The position numbers were made by a program, and so were the translations under genes. 64,000 nt of DNA from Streptomyces sp. NRRL S-118 (GTDB taxonomy: Bacteria > Actinomycetota > Actinomycetes > Streptomycetales > Streptomycetaceae). The stretch lies in assembly GCF_000716335.1 (NCBI RefSeq), contig NZ_KL591013.1:277905-341904 (forward strand), given 5' to 3'. This document shows positions 41,692 through 51,827 of this stretch, one piece after another; the stretch's first letter is position 1; every line of letters starts with the position of its first letter. The notes under the pieces were generated by a model. That model was not told where the DNA came from. It saw only the letters and a program-made list of their open reading frames with translations, and ran no database searches.

Positions 41692-42064
41692 GTCCTCTGG
41701 CTCCTGTCGCGCGCCGTTGCGTGACGTAGGTGAAAGAAAAAGTGACACAACGCCACGACGCGGGGTATCCCGTATGAGGCGACGTTATGCCGTGATGAGA
41801 GCTGTCCGGGCCGTTATTGGCCAATTTTGGCGAGCGGGCCGGATGGGAAAAATCAGCGCTCGCCCGGGCCCTGAGGCGCACCGGGCGCAGGCCGGGGGCT
41901 TCGCTGCCCCCATGGCGTATAGCGCTGATCACGGGTCCAGGCTATCGCCCTTCACCCCGGACCCGTCATGAGCCGTATGTGTACAAAACCCGGTGCGGAA
42001 GTTTGACACTCTGGACAGCGACACGTGTCCTTCTGGCAACCACTCCCACCACAGGCAGGCAGTG
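41692..42064. other. Divergent promoter region of the glutamate dehydrogenase and DJ-1 genes
   Basis: No gene is supported in this 373-bp stretch. A TTGACA hexamer at 42003-42008, 57 bp before the DJ-1/PfpI start, is the best candidate -35 element, though no good -10 follows. TTGGCCAATTTTGGC near 41818-41832 is a short AT-rich dyad that could bind a regulator of either gene. Confidence 0.4.
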
Positions 42065-42631
42065 ATGACCGTGAAGATCCTCATCGTCACCGGCGACGCA
42101 GCGGAGTCCCTCGAGGTCCTGTACCCCTACCAGCGGCTGCGTGAGGAGGGGTACGAGGTCCACATCGCCGCCCCCTCGCGCAAGCAGCTCCGCTTCGTGG
42201 TGCACGATTTCGAGCCGGGCTACGACACCTACACCGAGAAGCCGGGCTACACCTGGCCGGCGGACCTCGCCTTCTCCGAGGTCGAGCCGAGCCAGTACGC
42301 GGCTGTGGTGGTCCCGGGCGGCCGGGCGCCGGAGTACCTTCGCAACGACCCCGAGCTGCGCAAGATCCTCAAGTCCTTCTTCGACGCCGACAAGCCGGTC
42401 GCCCAGATCTGCCACGGTCCGCTCCTGACGGCCGCGGTCGGCGCCCTGGACGGGCGCCGGGTGACCGCCTACCCGGCCCTGGAGCTCGACATGCAGGCGG
42501 CGGGCGCCACCTTCCAGGACGCGGAAGTGGTCAGCGACGGGACGCTGGTCTCCTCCCGCGCCTGGCCCGACCACCCCGCCTGGATGCGCGCCTTCCTGGA
42601 GCTGCTGCGCACGCGGACGTCCGGGTCGTAG
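42065..42631 (+). CDS. DJ-1/PfpI-family protein
   Basis: This 188-aa protein has the DJ-1/PfpI fold. The N-terminus is VKILIVTGDAAESLEVLYPYQRLREEG. The nucleophile-elbow Cys lies in AQICHGPLL, and the preceding VVVPGGRAPEYLR segment is typical. Members act as glyoxalases, deglycases, chaperones or proteases, and the exact role here cannot be read from sequence. ATG 42065 is used; a GTG three bases upstream is an alternative. A terminator follows. Confidence 0.85.
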   Translation: MTVKILIVTGDAAESLEVLYPYQRLREEGYEVHIAAPSRKQLRFVVHDFEPGYDTYTEKPGYTWPADLAFSEVEPSQYAAVVVPGGRAPEYLRNDPELRKILKSFFDADKPVAQICHGPLLTAAVGALDGRRVTAYPALELDMQAAGATFQDAEVVSDGTLVSSRAWPDHPAWMRAFLELLRTRTSGS

Positions 42632-42639
42632 CCCCGTGC

Positions 42640-42669
42640 GCCCCGCGCCGGCAGCGTGCCGGCCGGGGC
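42640..42669. terminator. Terminator after the DJ-1/PfpI gene
   Basis: GCCCCG-C-GCCGGCA and TGCCGGC-CGGGGC pair with one bulged base around a GCG loop. It lies 8 bp past the stop codon, between convergent genes. Confidence 0.75.
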
Positions 42670-42730
42670 ATACCGGCAGTGGTGGAGCCGGGCAGCCCGT
42701 ACGGCCGCCGCCCGCCCGGGAGAGGCGCCG

Positions 42731-43402
42731 CTACGGCACCAGCTCGTCCGCGACCGCCACCGCTTCCTCCAGCGTGTCCACGACCGGCACGCCCACCGCC
42801 TCGAGGCTCGCGCGGCTGTGCGAGCCCCCGGTGTACAGCACGGCCTTCGCGCCCACGTGCGCCGCCGCCACCGCGTCGTCCGCGGCGTCGCCTATGACGA
42901 CGACCCGCTCCGGCGACGACGTCACGGCCGGGCCGAGCTCCAGCAGGTGGCGCACCATGTGCGCGGCCTTGCCCGCCGTGGAGGCGCCGACGCGCCCGTC
43001 CACCCGGACGAACCGCTGGTCGATGCCGTGCCGCCGCACGATCGGGACGAGCTGCTCGTGCGGCGCCAGCGAGAGCAGCGACTGCGTGGACCCGGCCTCC
43101 TGCCGCGCCGCCAGCAGCTCCGCCGCCCCGGCCGCCAGCCCGCACGCCTCGGCCCGCACCCAGTAGTGCCGGTGGAAGGCCCCGTCCATCAGGGCCCACT
43201 CGTCCTCCGTGGGGAGCCGGCCCAGCAGCCGCTCGTAGAAGAGCGGGACGGGCACGCAGTACAGCTCGCGGTACCGGGCGAGGGTGATCGGCTCCATGCC
43301 TATCTCCTCGAAGGCGGCGTTCGTCGCCCCGATGACCGCGTCGATGTCATCGAGCAACGTGCCGTTCCAGTCCCACACCAGGTGCGTGTCGCGTTTCCCC
43401 AT
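42731..43402 (-). CDS. HAD-family phosphatase (phosphoglycolate phosphatase-like)
   Basis: This 223-aa HAD hydrolase has motif I as DWNGTLLDD (nucleophile and acid/base Asp pair in a DxN/DxT context), motif II near SLLSLAPHEQ, motif III Lys near GKAAHMVRHLL and motif IV VVVIGDAADDAVAAAHVGA. The helical cap lies between about residues 20 and 95. The start is ATG 43402; a TTG at 43432 with GGGGACGA upstream is an alternative. The substrate is unknown. It is followed upstream (43451) by a conserved gene on the same strand. Confidence 0.85.
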   Translation of the reverse strand: MGKRDTHLVWDWNGTLLDDIDAVIGATNAAFEEIGMEPITLARYRELYCVPVPLFYERLLGRLPTEDEWALMDGAFHRHYWVRAEACGLAAGAAELLAARQEAGSTQSLLSLAPHEQLVPIVRRHGIDQRFVRVDGRVGASTAGKAAHMVRHLLELGPAVTSSPERVVVIGDAADDAVAAAHVGAKAVLYTGGSHSRASLEAVGVPVVDTLEEAVAVADELVP

Positions 43403-43450
43403 GCCGGAAACCGTACCGGGAGCCGCTGACAATCGTCCCCGGCCTGCCCT

Positions 43451-43957
43451 TCAGCCCAGGAGCGCGGGGATCTCCTGCACCCCGAACCACAGCAGTTCGT
43501 GGTCCTCGGCCCCGTCCACCGTGAACTGCGCGTCCTCGTCACCGTGGTCCGCCGCGCCCAGCGCGTCCGCCGCGGCCGACACGTCCGCCTCCGCGTCGGA
43601 GGAGTCGGCGTGCACCGCGGCGGCCTTGGCCAGGGCCACCGGCCCGGTGATCCGCACCTCTCCGACCGAGGACGGGTCCAGTCCCGCGTCGGGGTCGGCG
43701 CTCACGGCCTTGTCCGGGACGTCGAAGGCGACGACGATCCGGCGCCGCGCGGCCCCGGGGTCGCCTGCGATGAGCCGCAGCGAGGCCGCCGCGGCACGGC
43801 TCAGCGCGGCGTACTCGAGCTCCTCGATGTCGTCGGAGACGTACCACTCGCGCAGTCCGGGCGTCACGGCGTAGGCGGTGAGCGGGCCGGGCCCGATCTC
43901 GCCCGCCTTGTACGCCTGAGCGAGACCGGGGAGCGTCAGGGGGACGTACACACGCAT
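43451..43957 (-). CDS. Conserved actinobacterial protein of unknown function
   Basis: This 168-aa protein is soluble and Ala/Asp/Glu-rich, starting MRVYVPLTLPGLAQAY. The N-terminal third looks strand-rich, and the segment VSDDIEELEYAALSRAAAASLRLI is helical. It ends QEIPALLG. It resembles a widespread actinobacterial family known only as DUF6912, from memory. It lies 48 bp upstream of the HAD gene on the same strand, so the two are probably co-transcribed. No catalytic or binding motif is evident. Confidence 0.7.
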   Translation of the reverse strand: MRVYVPLTLPGLAQAYKAGEIGPGPLTAYAVTPGLREWYVSDDIEELEYAALSRAAAASLRLIAGDPGAARRRIVVAFDVPDKAVSADPDAGLDPSSVGEVRITGPVALAKAAAVHADSSDAEADVSAAADALGAADHGDEDAQFTVDGAEDHELLWFGVQEIPALLG

Positions 43958-44231
43958 GGGAGGCCGCTTTCCTCGTCGACGGACGCCCTCAGGATACGTG
44001 CGGTGTCCTCTTTCGGGTCCGGCTCCCGCCCCGTCGCTCCGTCCACACGAGCGCCTCGCACACGCCGCGGAGGCCCGTGTTCACCGCGCCCCACCACCCG
44101 GATAGGTGATGCGTGCCCGGCTCCGGTCCGCCGTCCCGCGCCCGTTGCGGCCGGCCGTGACGTCCCCGTACAAGATCCCCAACCGAAGTTACCGCCCGGT
44201 AGACCGCCGGGTCCGACGGAACGGGGCCGCC

Positions 44232-44672
44232 ATGACCACCGCCGCACCGCGCACTGCGCGCACGACGACCCACGCCAGGACGACCCGCCCGGCCGGGCGC
44301 CACGACCAGCGCCGTCCCGGGACGGTACGGCCCCGCCGGCCGCTGCCCCCGCACGCCGTGTTCGCCGAGCGCCTGCTGGCCGTGCTCAGCGGCGAGCGCC
44401 CCGTCCACTGGATGCTCGGCCAGACCGTCGGTGAGGCGTACGAACAGCTCGTGCAGCTGGCTCCCGGCACGCCCCTGGGCGCGCGGGACGGGCATGCCGC
44501 CCGGCCCGTGGTCCGCAGGGTCGGCGTCTTCCCGCTGCGGCCGGGTGTGGTCGAGGCGTTCGCGAGCATCGCGACCGGGGACCGGGTCCGGGCGATGGCG
44601 TTCCGCCTGGAACAGGGACCGGACCGCAAGTGGCGCTGCGCCGCCGTGGAACTGGGCGGTGACCGCAGCTGA
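44232..44672 (+). CDS. Rv3235-family protein near secA
   Basis: This 146-aa protein has an Arg/Thr/Pro-rich N-terminus (about 1-45) and a small globular domain (PPHAVFAERLLAVLSGERPVHWMLGQTVGEAYEQLVQL). It resembles the actinobacterial Rv3235 family, which in mycobacteria and Streptomyces is also found close to secA. ATG 44232 follows GGAACGGGG. It is convergent with secA, whose terminator lies between. No catalytic motif is visible and the function is unknown; the conserved neighbourhood hints at a role tied to secretion. Confidence 0.65.
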   Translation: MTTAAPRTARTTTHARTTRPAGRHDQRRPGTVRPRRPLPPHAVFAERLLAVLSGERPVHWMLGQTVGEAYEQLVQLAPGTPLGARDGHAARPVVRRVGVFPLRPGVVEAFASIATGDRVRAMAFRLEQGPDRKWRCAAVELGGDRS

Positions 44673-44861
44673 GGTGGCCGGCCGGATCCGGGACCCGGAA
44701 GTGCAGGGGGCGGACCCCATGGGGGCTCGGATCGCCTCCGGGGCACCCCGGCGGGCGTCGGCGGTCGGCCGGTTCGTCCCTGCCGCCTCCGCGCGCTCTC
44801 CCTTCCGGCGCCCGCGCACCCCTTCGGCAACCGCACGCGCGGGCCGCGGGCGACACAGGAA

Positions 44862-44895
44862 GGGGGCCGGGCACGTGTCCACGCACCCGGCCCCC
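44862..44895 (-). terminator. secA terminator
   Basis: GGGGGCCGGG and CCCGGCCCCC are perfect inverted copies with a 14-nt loop, 74 bp beyond the secA stop codon on the minus strand. Confidence 0.65.
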
Positions 44896-44968
44896 ATCAA
44901 GCAGCCTGCATCACTGGCCTCCGCTCGGCGGCGCAGCGGCCCCGGCAGCGGCGTACCGCCGCCACGGG

Positions 44969-47782
44969 CTACTTCTTGCGGCGACGCCCGCCCTTCTGGG
45001 CCTTGCGCCGCTCCGCGCGGGTCAGGCCGTCGCCGTCCGGCCGGCCCGCCCCGTCGCCGCTCTCGAAGTCGCCCTCGATGATGTCGCCCTCACCGTCGAC
45101 CTTCGGCGCCGTGAAGTGCAGCCGGTCCGGGCGCCTCGGCGCCTCCAGGCCCTTGGCCCGGATCTCCGGACGCGCCTGCGCCGGCACGGCGTCCTCCTTG
45201 GCCAGCGAGGTCTTCTCGGCCGCGTCCTGCACCGGGACCTCCTCGACCTGCTGCTCGACCTGGACCTCCAGGTTGAACAGGTAGCCGACGGACTCCTCCT
45301 TGATGCCCTCCATCATCGCGGTGAACATGTCGAAGCCCTCGCGCTGGTACTCGACCAGCGGGTCCTTCTGCGCCATCGCGCGCAGGCCGATGCCCTCCTG
45401 GAGGTAGTCCATCTCGTAGAGGTGCTCGCGCCACTTGCGGTCCAGCACGGAGAGCACCACGCGCCGCTCCAGCTCGCGCATGATCTCCGAGCCGAGCTGC
45501 TTCTCACGCTCGTCGTACTGCCGGTGGATGTCTTCCTTGACCATCTCGGCGATGAACTCGGCGGTGATCCCGGCACGGTCGCCGGCCGCCTCCTCCAGCT
45601 CCTCGATCGTGACGTTGCACGGGTAGAGCTGCTTGAACGCGCCCCACAGCCGGTCGAGGTCCCACTCCTCGGCGAAGCCCTCGACGGTCTCCGCCTGGAT
45701 GTACGCGTCGATCGTGTCGTCCATGAAGTGGCGGATCTGCTCGTGCAGGTCCTCGCCCTCCAGGACGCGGCGGCGCTCGCCGTAGATGACCTCGCGCTGC
45801 CGGTTGAGCACCTCGTCGTACTTCAGGACGTTCTTGCGGGTCTCGAAGTTCTGCTGCTCGACCTGCGACTGCGCGGACGCGATCGCGCGCGTGACCATCT
45901 TGTTCTCGATCGGCACGTCGTCGGGGACGTTGGCCATCGCCATCACGCGCTCGACCATCTGCGCCTTGAACAGCCGCATCAGGTCGTCGCCCAGCGACAG
46001 GTAGAAGCGCGACTCGCCCGGGTCGCCCTGACGGCCGGAACGACCGCGCAGCTGGTTGTCGATACGCCGCGACTCGTGCCGCTCCGTGCCCAGCACGTAC
46101 AGGCCACCGAGCGCCTTGACCTCGTCGTTCTCGGCCTTGACCGCCAGCTCGGCCTTCTCCAGGGCGGCGGGCAGCGCCGCGGCCCACTCCTCCGGGTTGT
46201 CGACCGGGTCCAGGCCGCGCTGGCGCAGCTCCGCCTCGGCGAGGTCCTCGGGGTTGCCGCCGAGCTTGATGTCCGTACCACGGCCGGCCATGTTCGTGGC
46301 GACCGTGACGGCGCCCTTGCGGCCGGCCTGGGCGACGATCGTCGCCTCACGGTCGTGCTGCTTGGCGTTCAGCACCTCGTGCGGGATGCCGCGCTTGGAC
46401 AGCTGCTGCGACAGGTACTCGGACTTCTCGACCGACGTCGTACCGACGAGGATCGGCTGGCCCTTCTTGTGCTTCTCCTCGATGTCGTCGACGACCGCGG
46501 CGAACTTGGCGACCTCGGTGCGGTAGATCAGGTCCGACTGGTCCTTGCGGATCATCGGCTTGTTCGTCGGGATCGGGACGACGCCCAGCTTGTAGATCTG
46601 GTGGAACTCGGCGGCCTCGGTCATGGCCGTACCGGTCATGCCGGAGAGCTTGTCGTAGAGGCGGAAGAAGTTCTGCAGGGTGATCGTGGCGAGCGTCTGG
46701 TTCTCGTCCTTGATGTCCACCCCTTCCTTCGCCTCGATCGCCTGGTGCATGCCCTCGTTGTAGCGGCGGCCGGCGAGGATACGGCCGGTGTGCTCGTCAA
46801 CGATCATGACTTCGCCGTCGATGACGACGTAGTCCTTGTCCTTCTTGAAGAGTTCCTTGGCCTTGATGGCGTTGTTCAGGTACCCGACGAGCGGGGTGTT
46901 GACCGACTCGTAGAGGTTGTCGATGCCCAGCCAGTCCTCGACCTTCTGGACGCCGGACTCGTGGATGGCGACGGTGCGCTTCTTCTCGTCGACCTCGTAG
47001 TCGCCGGTCTCCTCGATCCCCTTGAGCGGGTTCCCGGGCTCACCCTTCTTCAGGCGGGTGACGAGCTTGGCGAAGTCGCCGTACCACTTCGTGGCCTGGT
47101 CCGCGGGGCCGGAGATGATCAGCGGCGTACGGGCCTCGTCGACCAGGATGGAGTCGACCTCGTCGACACAGGCGTAGTTGTGGCCGCGCTGGACGAGCTC
47201 GTCCTTGGACCACGCCATGTTGTCGCGCAGGTAGTCGAACCCGAACTCGTTGTTCGTGCCGTAGGTGATGTCGCAGTGGTACTGCTCGCGGCGCTGCGCC
47301 GGCGTCATGTTGGCCAGGATGCAGCCGACCGACAGTCCGAGGAACTTGTGGACCCGGCCCATCATCTCGGAGTCGCGCTGGGCCAGGTAGTCGTTGACCG
47401 TGATCAGGTGGACGCCCTTGCCGGACAGCGCGTTGAGGTACGCCGGGAGCGTGCCGACGAGGGTCTTGCCCTCACCGGTCTTCATCTCGGCCACGTAGCC
47501 GAGGTGGAGTGCGGCGCCACCCATCAGCTGGACGTCGTAGTGGCGCTGCCCGAGGACGCGCTTGGCCGCCTCGCGGACGGTGGCGAACGCCTCCGGAAGC
47601 AGGTCGTCGAGGCTCTCGCCGTCGGCGTACCGCTGCTTGTACTCCTCGGTGAGCGCCCTCAACTCGGCGTCGGAGAGATTGACGAAGTCCTCTTCGATGG
47701 AGTTGACCTGGTCCGCGATGCGGTGCAGTTTGCGCAGGATCTTGCCTTCGCCTGCACGCATGAGCTTGTTGAAGACGGACAC
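44969..47782 (-). CDS. secA: Preprotein translocase ATPase SecA
   Basis: SecA drives secretory proteins through the SecYEG channel. The 937-aa protein is full length. It has the Walker A motif [10 protein letters not shown], the DEAD-type [21 protein letters not shown], the second nucleotide-binding motif around [12 protein letters not shown], and [11 protein letters not shown]. The C-terminal region is Pro/Glu-rich and ends in basic residues ([16 protein letters not shown]); it has no cysteine cluster, so the zinc-binding SecB-interaction motif of enterobacterial SecA is absent. GTG 47782 has AAGGAGACC upstream; an in-frame upstream start at 47962 would add non-homologous sequence. Confidence 0.97.
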   Translation of the reverse strand: MSVFNKLMRAGEGKILRKLHRIADQVNSIEEDFVNLSDAELRALTEEYKQRYADGESLDDLLPEAFATVREAAKRVLGQRHYDVQLMGGAALHLGYVAEMKTGEGKTLVGTLPAYLNALSGKGVHLITVNDYLAQRDSEMMGRVHKFLGLSVGCILANMTPAQRREQYHCDITYGTNNEFGFDYLRDNMAWSKDELVQRGHNYACVDEVDSILVDEARTPLIISGPADQATKWYGDFAKLVTRLKKGEPGNPLKGIEETGDYEVDEKKRTVAIHESGVQKVEDWLGIDNLYESVNTPLVGYLNNAIKAKELFKKDKDYVVIDGEVMIVDEHTGRILAGRRYNEGMHQAIEAKEGVDIKDENQTLATITLQNFFRLYDKLSGMTGTAMTEAAEFHQIYKLGVVPIPTNKPMIRKDQSDLIYRTEVAKFAAVVDDIEEKHKKGQPILVGTTSVEKSEYLSQQLSKRGIPHEVLNAKQHDREATIVAQAGRKGAVTVATNMAGRGTDIKLGGNPEDLAEAELRQRGLDPVDNPEEWAAALPAALEKAELAVKAENDEVKALGGLYVLGTERHESRRIDNQLRGRSGRQGDPGESRFYLSLGDDLMRLFKAQMVERVMAMANVPDDVPIENKMVTRAIASAQSQVEQQNFETRKNVLKYDEVLNRQREVIYGERRRVLEGEDLHEQIRHFMDDTIDAYIQAETVEGFAEEWDLDRLWGAFKQLYPCNVTIEELEEAAGDRAGITAEFIAEMVKEDIHRQYDEREKQLGSEIMRELERRVVLSVLDRKWREHLYEMDYLQEGIGLRAMAQKDPLVEYQREGFDMFTAMMEGIKEESVGYLFNLEVQVEQQVEEVPVQDAAEKTSLAKEDAVPAQARPEIRAKGLEAPRRPDRLHFTAPKVDGEGDIIEGDFESGDGAGRPDGDGLTRAERRKAQKGGRRRKK

Positions 47783-48035
47783 TGAGGCTGGTCTCCTTGC
47801 CGGTCGGGCCTGGCACTGGGTCTTGTCATGGACACTGGCACGGGCACGGCAGGTGGGCCCCACCGCAACGGCCATCGTAAGCGAGGACGCCGCCACGTCG
47901 GGAGGTCTGCCGCCACGGGATGCCGACGGCCGCGCCGACCGCCGCCCGCAAGGAGAACGCACGGGACGCGCCTAAGGTGCCGCCGAACCCGAAAAGTGTT
48001 CGCCCCGCGCCACTCCGTAGCAGCAGAATCCCGTC

Positions 48036-48605
48036 ATGGAGCCCCTCACCCTGACCACCGGACGCCTGTTGCTGCGCCCCTTCGCCCCGGACGACGCCGA
48101 CGCCGTGCACGCGGCCTGCCAGGACCCCGCCATCCAGCGCTGGACGAGCGTCCCCTCCCCGTACGAGCGGGAGCACGCGCAGCACTGGACCCGCGTGGTC
48201 GTACCGGACGACTGGCACACCGGCCGGTCCCTCGACTTCGCCGTGGTGACCCCGGCCGACGGCTCCCTGGTGGGGGCCATCGGGATCCGCGGGACGGGCC
48301 CGGTGCGCGAGGTCGGCTTCTGGACGGCCGCCGGGCACCGGGGCAACGGCTACACCCTCGAAGCCCTCACGGCCCTCGCCCGGTGGGCCTTCACCGAGCA
48401 GGGGTGCGGCCGGCTGGAATGGCGGGCCGAGGTGGGCAACGCGGGCTCGCGCGCGGTCGCGGAGAAGGCCGGCTTCCGGGTGGAGGGCGTGCTGCGGGCC
48501 GCACTTCCCAACAAGGGCACGCTGCGCGACTGCTGGGTCGGCGGGCTGCTCCCCTCGGACCTGGGCCTGCCCGGCGCCGACCCGTACCTCCCGGCCGGGG
48601 ACTGA
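48036..48605 (+). CDS. GNAT-family N-acetyltransferase
   Basis: This 189-aa acetyltransferase is of the RimJ/RimL type, which acetylates N-termini or side chains of proteins or small amines. The acetyl-CoA loop is in AAGHRGNGYTLEALTALARWAF (R-G-x-G-Y, with helix following), and the C-terminal Asn/Gly segment VGNAGSRAVAEKAGFRVEGVLR is the usual RimJ-like signature. ATG 48036 was used. It is divergent from secA and 30 bp before the next gene, likely in the same operon. The acceptor is unknown. Confidence 0.85.
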   Translation: MEPLTLTTGRLLLRPFAPDDADAVHAACQDPAIQRWTSVPSPYEREHAQHWTRVVVPDDWHTGRSLDFAVVTPADGSLVGAIGIRGTGPVREVGFWTAAGHRGNGYTLEALTALARWAFTEQGCGRLEWRAEVGNAGSRAVAEKAGFRVEGVLRAALPNKGTLRDCWVGGLLPSDLGLPGADPYLPAGD

Positions 48606-48635
48606 CTGTCAGTGCCCCCGTCTATCGTGCCGGGC

Positions 48636-49820
48636 ATGACGACCGTGCGGACCATGACGCCCCTGCCGCCTCCCACCGCGGAACTCTCCTTTGACGAGGC
48701 CCGTCGTATCGCGCTGCGCGCCCAGGGTTTCCTCGGAGCGCCGGACCGCCGGGCCGGCGTGCGCGGCGTCCTGCGCCGGCTCGGGGCCGTCCAGCTCGAC
48801 ACCATCTCGGTGCTGGCCCGCTCCCACGAGCTGATCCCGTACGCACGCCTCGGCGCGATCGGCCGGAAGACGGTCGAGGAGGCGTACTGGACGGAGGGGC
48901 ACGCCTTCGAGTACTGGTCGCACGCGGCGTGCATCCTGCCCGTCGAGGAGTGGCCGCACTTCGCCTTCCGCCGCCGCGCCTACCGCTCCCGCCCGCACTG
49001 GTACCACGACCTGCCGGACGGCGCGTACGACGCGGTGATCGCGCAGTTGCGCGCCGAGGGCCCGCTGACCGCCACGGAGCTCGGCGGCGCCAAGAACGGC
49101 GGCGAGTGGTGGGACTGGTCGGAGTCGAAGGTCGCCGTCGAGCGGGCACTGATGTACGGGGAGGTGGTGTGCACCCAGCGGCGCGGCTGGAAGCGGGTGT
49201 ACGACCTGGCGGAGCGGGCGGTCCCCGGCCATCTGCTCCACGACGAGCTGGACGACGCCGAGTGCCTGCGCCGTCTGGTGCGGCTCGCGGGGGAGGCGCT
49301 GGGCGTGGGCACGCGCGCGGACATCGCCGACTACCACCGGCTCAAGGGCGAGCAGTTCGACGCGGTGGTCGCCGACTCCGGCCTGGTGCCGGTCCGGGTG
49401 GAGGGCTGGGACAAGCCCGCCTGGGCCGACCCGGCGGCGCTGGCGAGCGAGCCGCGCGGCCGCCACCGTACGACGCTGCTGTCGCCGTTCGACTCGCTGA
49501 TCTGGGAGCGGGCGCGCACGGAGCGGATCTTCGGCTTCACGCACCGGCTGGAGGCGTACGTCCCCAAGCAGAAGCGCATACACGGCTACTTCGCGATGCC
49601 GCTGCTGGCGGGCGGGAAGCTGCTGGGCCGGGTCGACCCGGCGCGCGAGGGGACGACGCTGGTGGCCAGGCAGGTGTCGCTGGACTCCCCCAAGGCCGTC
49701 GGTCCCATGGCGCAGGCGCTGCGCGAGGCCGCCGAGTGGGTGGGCTGCGACGCGGTACGGGTCGAGCGTGTCGACCGCCCGGAGCTCGCCACCGCACTGG
49801 TCGCGGCCCTGGACGGCTGA
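48636..49820 (+). CDS. AlkX/YcaQ-family DNA glycosylase (winged-helix, HTH_42)
   Basis: This 394-aa protein belongs to the AlkZ/YcaQ family, which opens interstrand crosslinks and removes bulky alkylated bases. The key motif is QLD in RLGAVQLDTIS, matching the Q-hydrophobic-D variant of YcaQ (AlkX) rather than the QxQ of self-resistance AlkZ; the chain then has three winged-helix repeats and ends AVRVERVDRPELATALVAAL. ATG 48636 was chosen because the family start (SFDEARRIALRAQGFLG) follows shortly. Its stop codon directly abuts the stop of the convergent response regulator gene (49820/49821). Confidence 0.82.
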   Translation: MTTVRTMTPLPPPTAELSFDEARRIALRAQGFLGAPDRRAGVRGVLRRLGAVQLDTISVLARSHELIPYARLGAIGRKTVEEAYWTEGHAFEYWSHAACILPVEEWPHFAFRRRAYRSRPHWYHDLPDGAYDAVIAQLRAEGPLTATELGGAKNGGEWWDWSESKVAVERALMYGEVVCTQRRGWKRVYDLAERAVPGHLLHDELDDAECLRRLVRLAGEALGVGTRADIADYHRLKGEQFDAVVADSGLVPVRVEGWDKPAWADPAALASEPRGRHRTTLLSPFDSLIWERARTERIFGFTHRLEAYVPKQKRIHGYFAMPLLAGGKLLGRVDPAREGTTLVARQVSLDSPKAVGPMAQALREAAEWVGCDAVRVERVDRPELATALVAALDG

Positions 49821-50606
49821 TCACCTGATCTCGAGGATCTTCTCCCGCATCGCGTAGACCACCGCCTCCATCCGGGAGTGCAGCTGAAGCTTCTCCAGGA
49901 TGTTGCGGACGTGGTTCTTCACGGTGTTCTCCGAGATGAACAGCTCCTTGGCGATGTCCTTGTTGTTCATCCCGGTGGCGACGAGCTTGAGGACTTCGAG
50001 CTCACGGTCCGTCAGCCGGGGCGCGGGCACCAGGCGGCGCTCGTCGGTGCGCTGGATCATCGACTTGAACTCGGTCAGCAGCTTGGACGCCATCGACGGG
50101 CTGATCTGCGACTGCCCGTCGGCGACCGCGCGGATCGCGGTGGCCACCTCGTCGGTGGAGATCTCCTTGAGCAGGTAACCGGTCGCACCCGCCTTGATCG
50201 CGTCGTAGAGGTCGGCCTCCTCGTCGCTGATCGTCAGCATGATGATCTTGGCGCTGGGGGCCACCTCCTTGATGGAGGTGCAGGCCTCGATACCGCCCCG
50301 CTTGGGCATCCGCACATCCATCAGGATGATGTCGGGCAGCAGGTCGGCGGCCTTGTCGACGGCTTCCGCGCCGTCGCCCGCCTCACCCACCACCTGGATG
50401 TCCTCCTCCTGCGCGAGGACGATCTCCAGGCCGCGCCGGAAGAGCGCGTGATCGTCCACGACGAGCACCCTGATGGGCTCCTTGCGATACGTGGACGCAC
50501 CGCCGTCGTCCGCGGTCCCGTCACCCGGGCCGCCTCCGGCATCCGTCCCGCCCGCCGGGGCGTCGGAGCCGCCCGGGTGGTGCACCGGGCCGAAGCTGTC
50601 CGCCAT
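49821..50606 (-). CDS. Orphan NarL/LuxR-type response regulator (OrrA-like)
   Basis: This 261-aa regulator has a Gly/Ala/Asp-rich N-terminal extension (about 1-40), a receiver domain ([18 protein letters not shown], phosphoacceptor Asp in [10 protein letters not shown], Lys in GYLLKEI) and a LuxR-type HTH ([29 protein letters not shown]). All key residues are intact. No histidine kinase gene is adjacent, so it is an orphan. From memory it corresponds to S. coelicolor OrrA (SCO3008), which affects differentiation and antibiotic production. ATG 50606 follows GGGGGAGGAACG, a very strong ribosome binding site. Confidence 0.88.
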   Translation of the reverse strand: MADSFGPVHHPGGSDAPAGGTDAGGGPGDGTADDGGASTYRKEPIRVLVVDDHALFRRGLEIVLAQEEDIQVVGEAGDGAEAVDKAADLLPDIILMDVRMPKRGGIEACTSIKEVAPSAKIIMLTISDEEADLYDAIKAGATGYLLKEISTDEVATAIRAVADGQSQISPSMASKLLTEFKSMIQRTDERRLVPAPRLTDRELEVLKLVATGMNNKDIAKELFISENTVKNHVRNILEKLQLHSRMEAVVYAMREKILEIR

Positions 50607-50738
50607 CGTTCCTCCCCCTGAAGGCCTGGACCGGAGTCCATGTTCGGTCCGCCAACCGCAGGTCCTGGAGCACCGGTTGGCGTGGGACGCCATGATTTCA
50701 TGCCCGGGAGGCGACGTGGTGCTCCCGCGGTCGCACAG

Positions 50739-50778
50739 TGGTGCCCCTGGGGGCGCACGGGGCGCTCCAGGGGCACCA
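50739..50778 (-). terminator. hpf terminator
   Basis: TGGTGCCCCTGG and CCAGGGGCACCA form a perfect 12-bp stem around a GC-rich 16-nt loop, starting 25 bp beyond the hpf stop on the minus strand. It separates hpf from the response regulator gene. Confidence 0.8.
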
Positions 50779-50802
50779 TCTGGGGACGGGACCGGCTACC
50801 GG

Positions 50803-51492
50803 TCAGCCGCCGAGCGCGCCACCGGCGCCGCCCGCCTCGGAACCGGCCAACGGGTCGTTCTCGAGCTGGATGACGCCGTAGTCGTACGCGTGGCGGCGGT
50901 AGACCACACTGGGCCGCTTGGTCTCGGAGTCGACGAACAAGTAGAAGTCGTGCCCGACCAGCTCCATTTGGTAGAGCGCCTGGTCGAGCGGCATCGGAGC
51001 GGCCTTGTGCACCTTCTCGCGGACCACCAGGGGTCCTTCGCCGCGCACTTCGAGCGGCCCGACCTTGGTGGTCGGAATCTCGTCCTGCCGCTCCTCGGTG
51101 GCGGTGGCGCCGTTGCCGTTCATCTGTGCCACGCCCGGGACGGCGGTGGGCACCTCGGCCGCGGACAGGCGGCCGTTGCCCCGGCGGGTGAAGCGCTTGT
51201 CGTGCTGCTTGCGCAGCCGCGCCTCCAGCTTGCTCGTCGCGAGATCAAGCGCTGCGTACGGGTCGCCGGCTGCTGCTTCCGCCCGGATCACCGGGCCGCG
51301 GGAGTGGAGCGTGATCTCCACGCGGTCGGACCGGTCGGCCTGCCGCGGGTTGTGCTCCTTGGACACCTCGACGTCGAGGCTGATCACCTTGCTGTCGAGC
51401 TTCTGGATCTTCTCCGGATTCAGCTTCTCGGCGACGTGCTTGCGGAACCGCTCCGGCACCTCGGTCTTGCGGCCCTTGACGACGATGTCCAC
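50803..51492 (-). CDS. hpf: Long-form ribosome hibernation promoting factor
   Basis: This 229-aa protein dimerises 70S ribosomes into inactive 100S particles in stationary phase or stress. The N-terminal HPF domain is VDIVVKGRKTEVPERFRKHVAEKL with the strand ITLHSRGPVIRAEAAAGDPYAALDLATSKLE (key blocks only); the C-terminal dimerisation domain is MPLDQALYQMELVGHDFYLFVDSETKRPSVVYRRHAYDYGVIQL, from about residue 165. Both domains are complete, so it is a long HPF. GTG 51492 is preceded by CGGAG. A sigma-R-like promoter lies about 315 bp upstream. Confidence 0.92.
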   Translation of the reverse strand: MDIVVKGRKTEVPERFRKHVAEKLNPEKIQKLDSKVISLDVEVSKEHNPRQADRSDRVEITLHSRGPVIRAEAAAGDPYAALDLATSKLEARLRKQHDKRFTRRGNGRLSAAEVPTAVPGVAQMNGNGATATEERQDEIPTTKVGPLEVRGEGPLVVREKVHKAAPMPLDQALYQMELVGHDFYLFVDSETKRPSVVYRRHAYDYGVIQLENDPLAGSEAGGAGGALGG

Positions 51493-51827
51493 GCAGAACT
51501 CCGTTCCCGGATCGCTGCGCCGGCTCACCGGCCGGCGAGCATCTCCCTTTTGCACCAGACCCCGGTGAACACCGGAGTCTCGGACTTCGCGACTTTCACC
51601 TCCTCCTCCCCAGTGGACGAGCTTTCCACCCCACCGAATTTCGACGTCCTGCCGATTTTCCGGACACGGTCCGGGAGCGCGGCCGTGCTTGCGGTGAAGC
51701 GTGGCTTGCCGCCATTCCTCACAACCGAACATAGCTCGCTCGGACGGATGTCGGCACCCGCTACCAGCACGTACGTCCAATCGGGTGCTTTTCTTCCGTC
51801 ACTGACTGCAACGAAGCGGAACGCCGG
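51493..51827. other. Long leader region upstream of hpf
   Basis: This 335-bp region between comF and hpf holds no clear gene. It includes most of the sigma-R-like promoter (continuing into comF) and a short dyad CCGGAC/GTCCGG at 51660-51674. The hpf transcript would carry a leader of about 310 nt. Confidence 0.45.

Noticed and set aside
36745..41724. An open frame of about 1660 codons on the plus strand opposite the glutamate dehydrogenase gene
   Set aside because: It is the mirror of a long high-GC gene: with nearly all third positions G or C, stop codons are rare in the opposite frame. It has no domain resemblance and is rich in Val, Leu, Arg and Gly as expected for such mirrors.
45116..47785. 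A long open frame opposite secA
   Set aside because: Same antisense composition artefact. The secA frame is unmistakable and occupies the whole interval.
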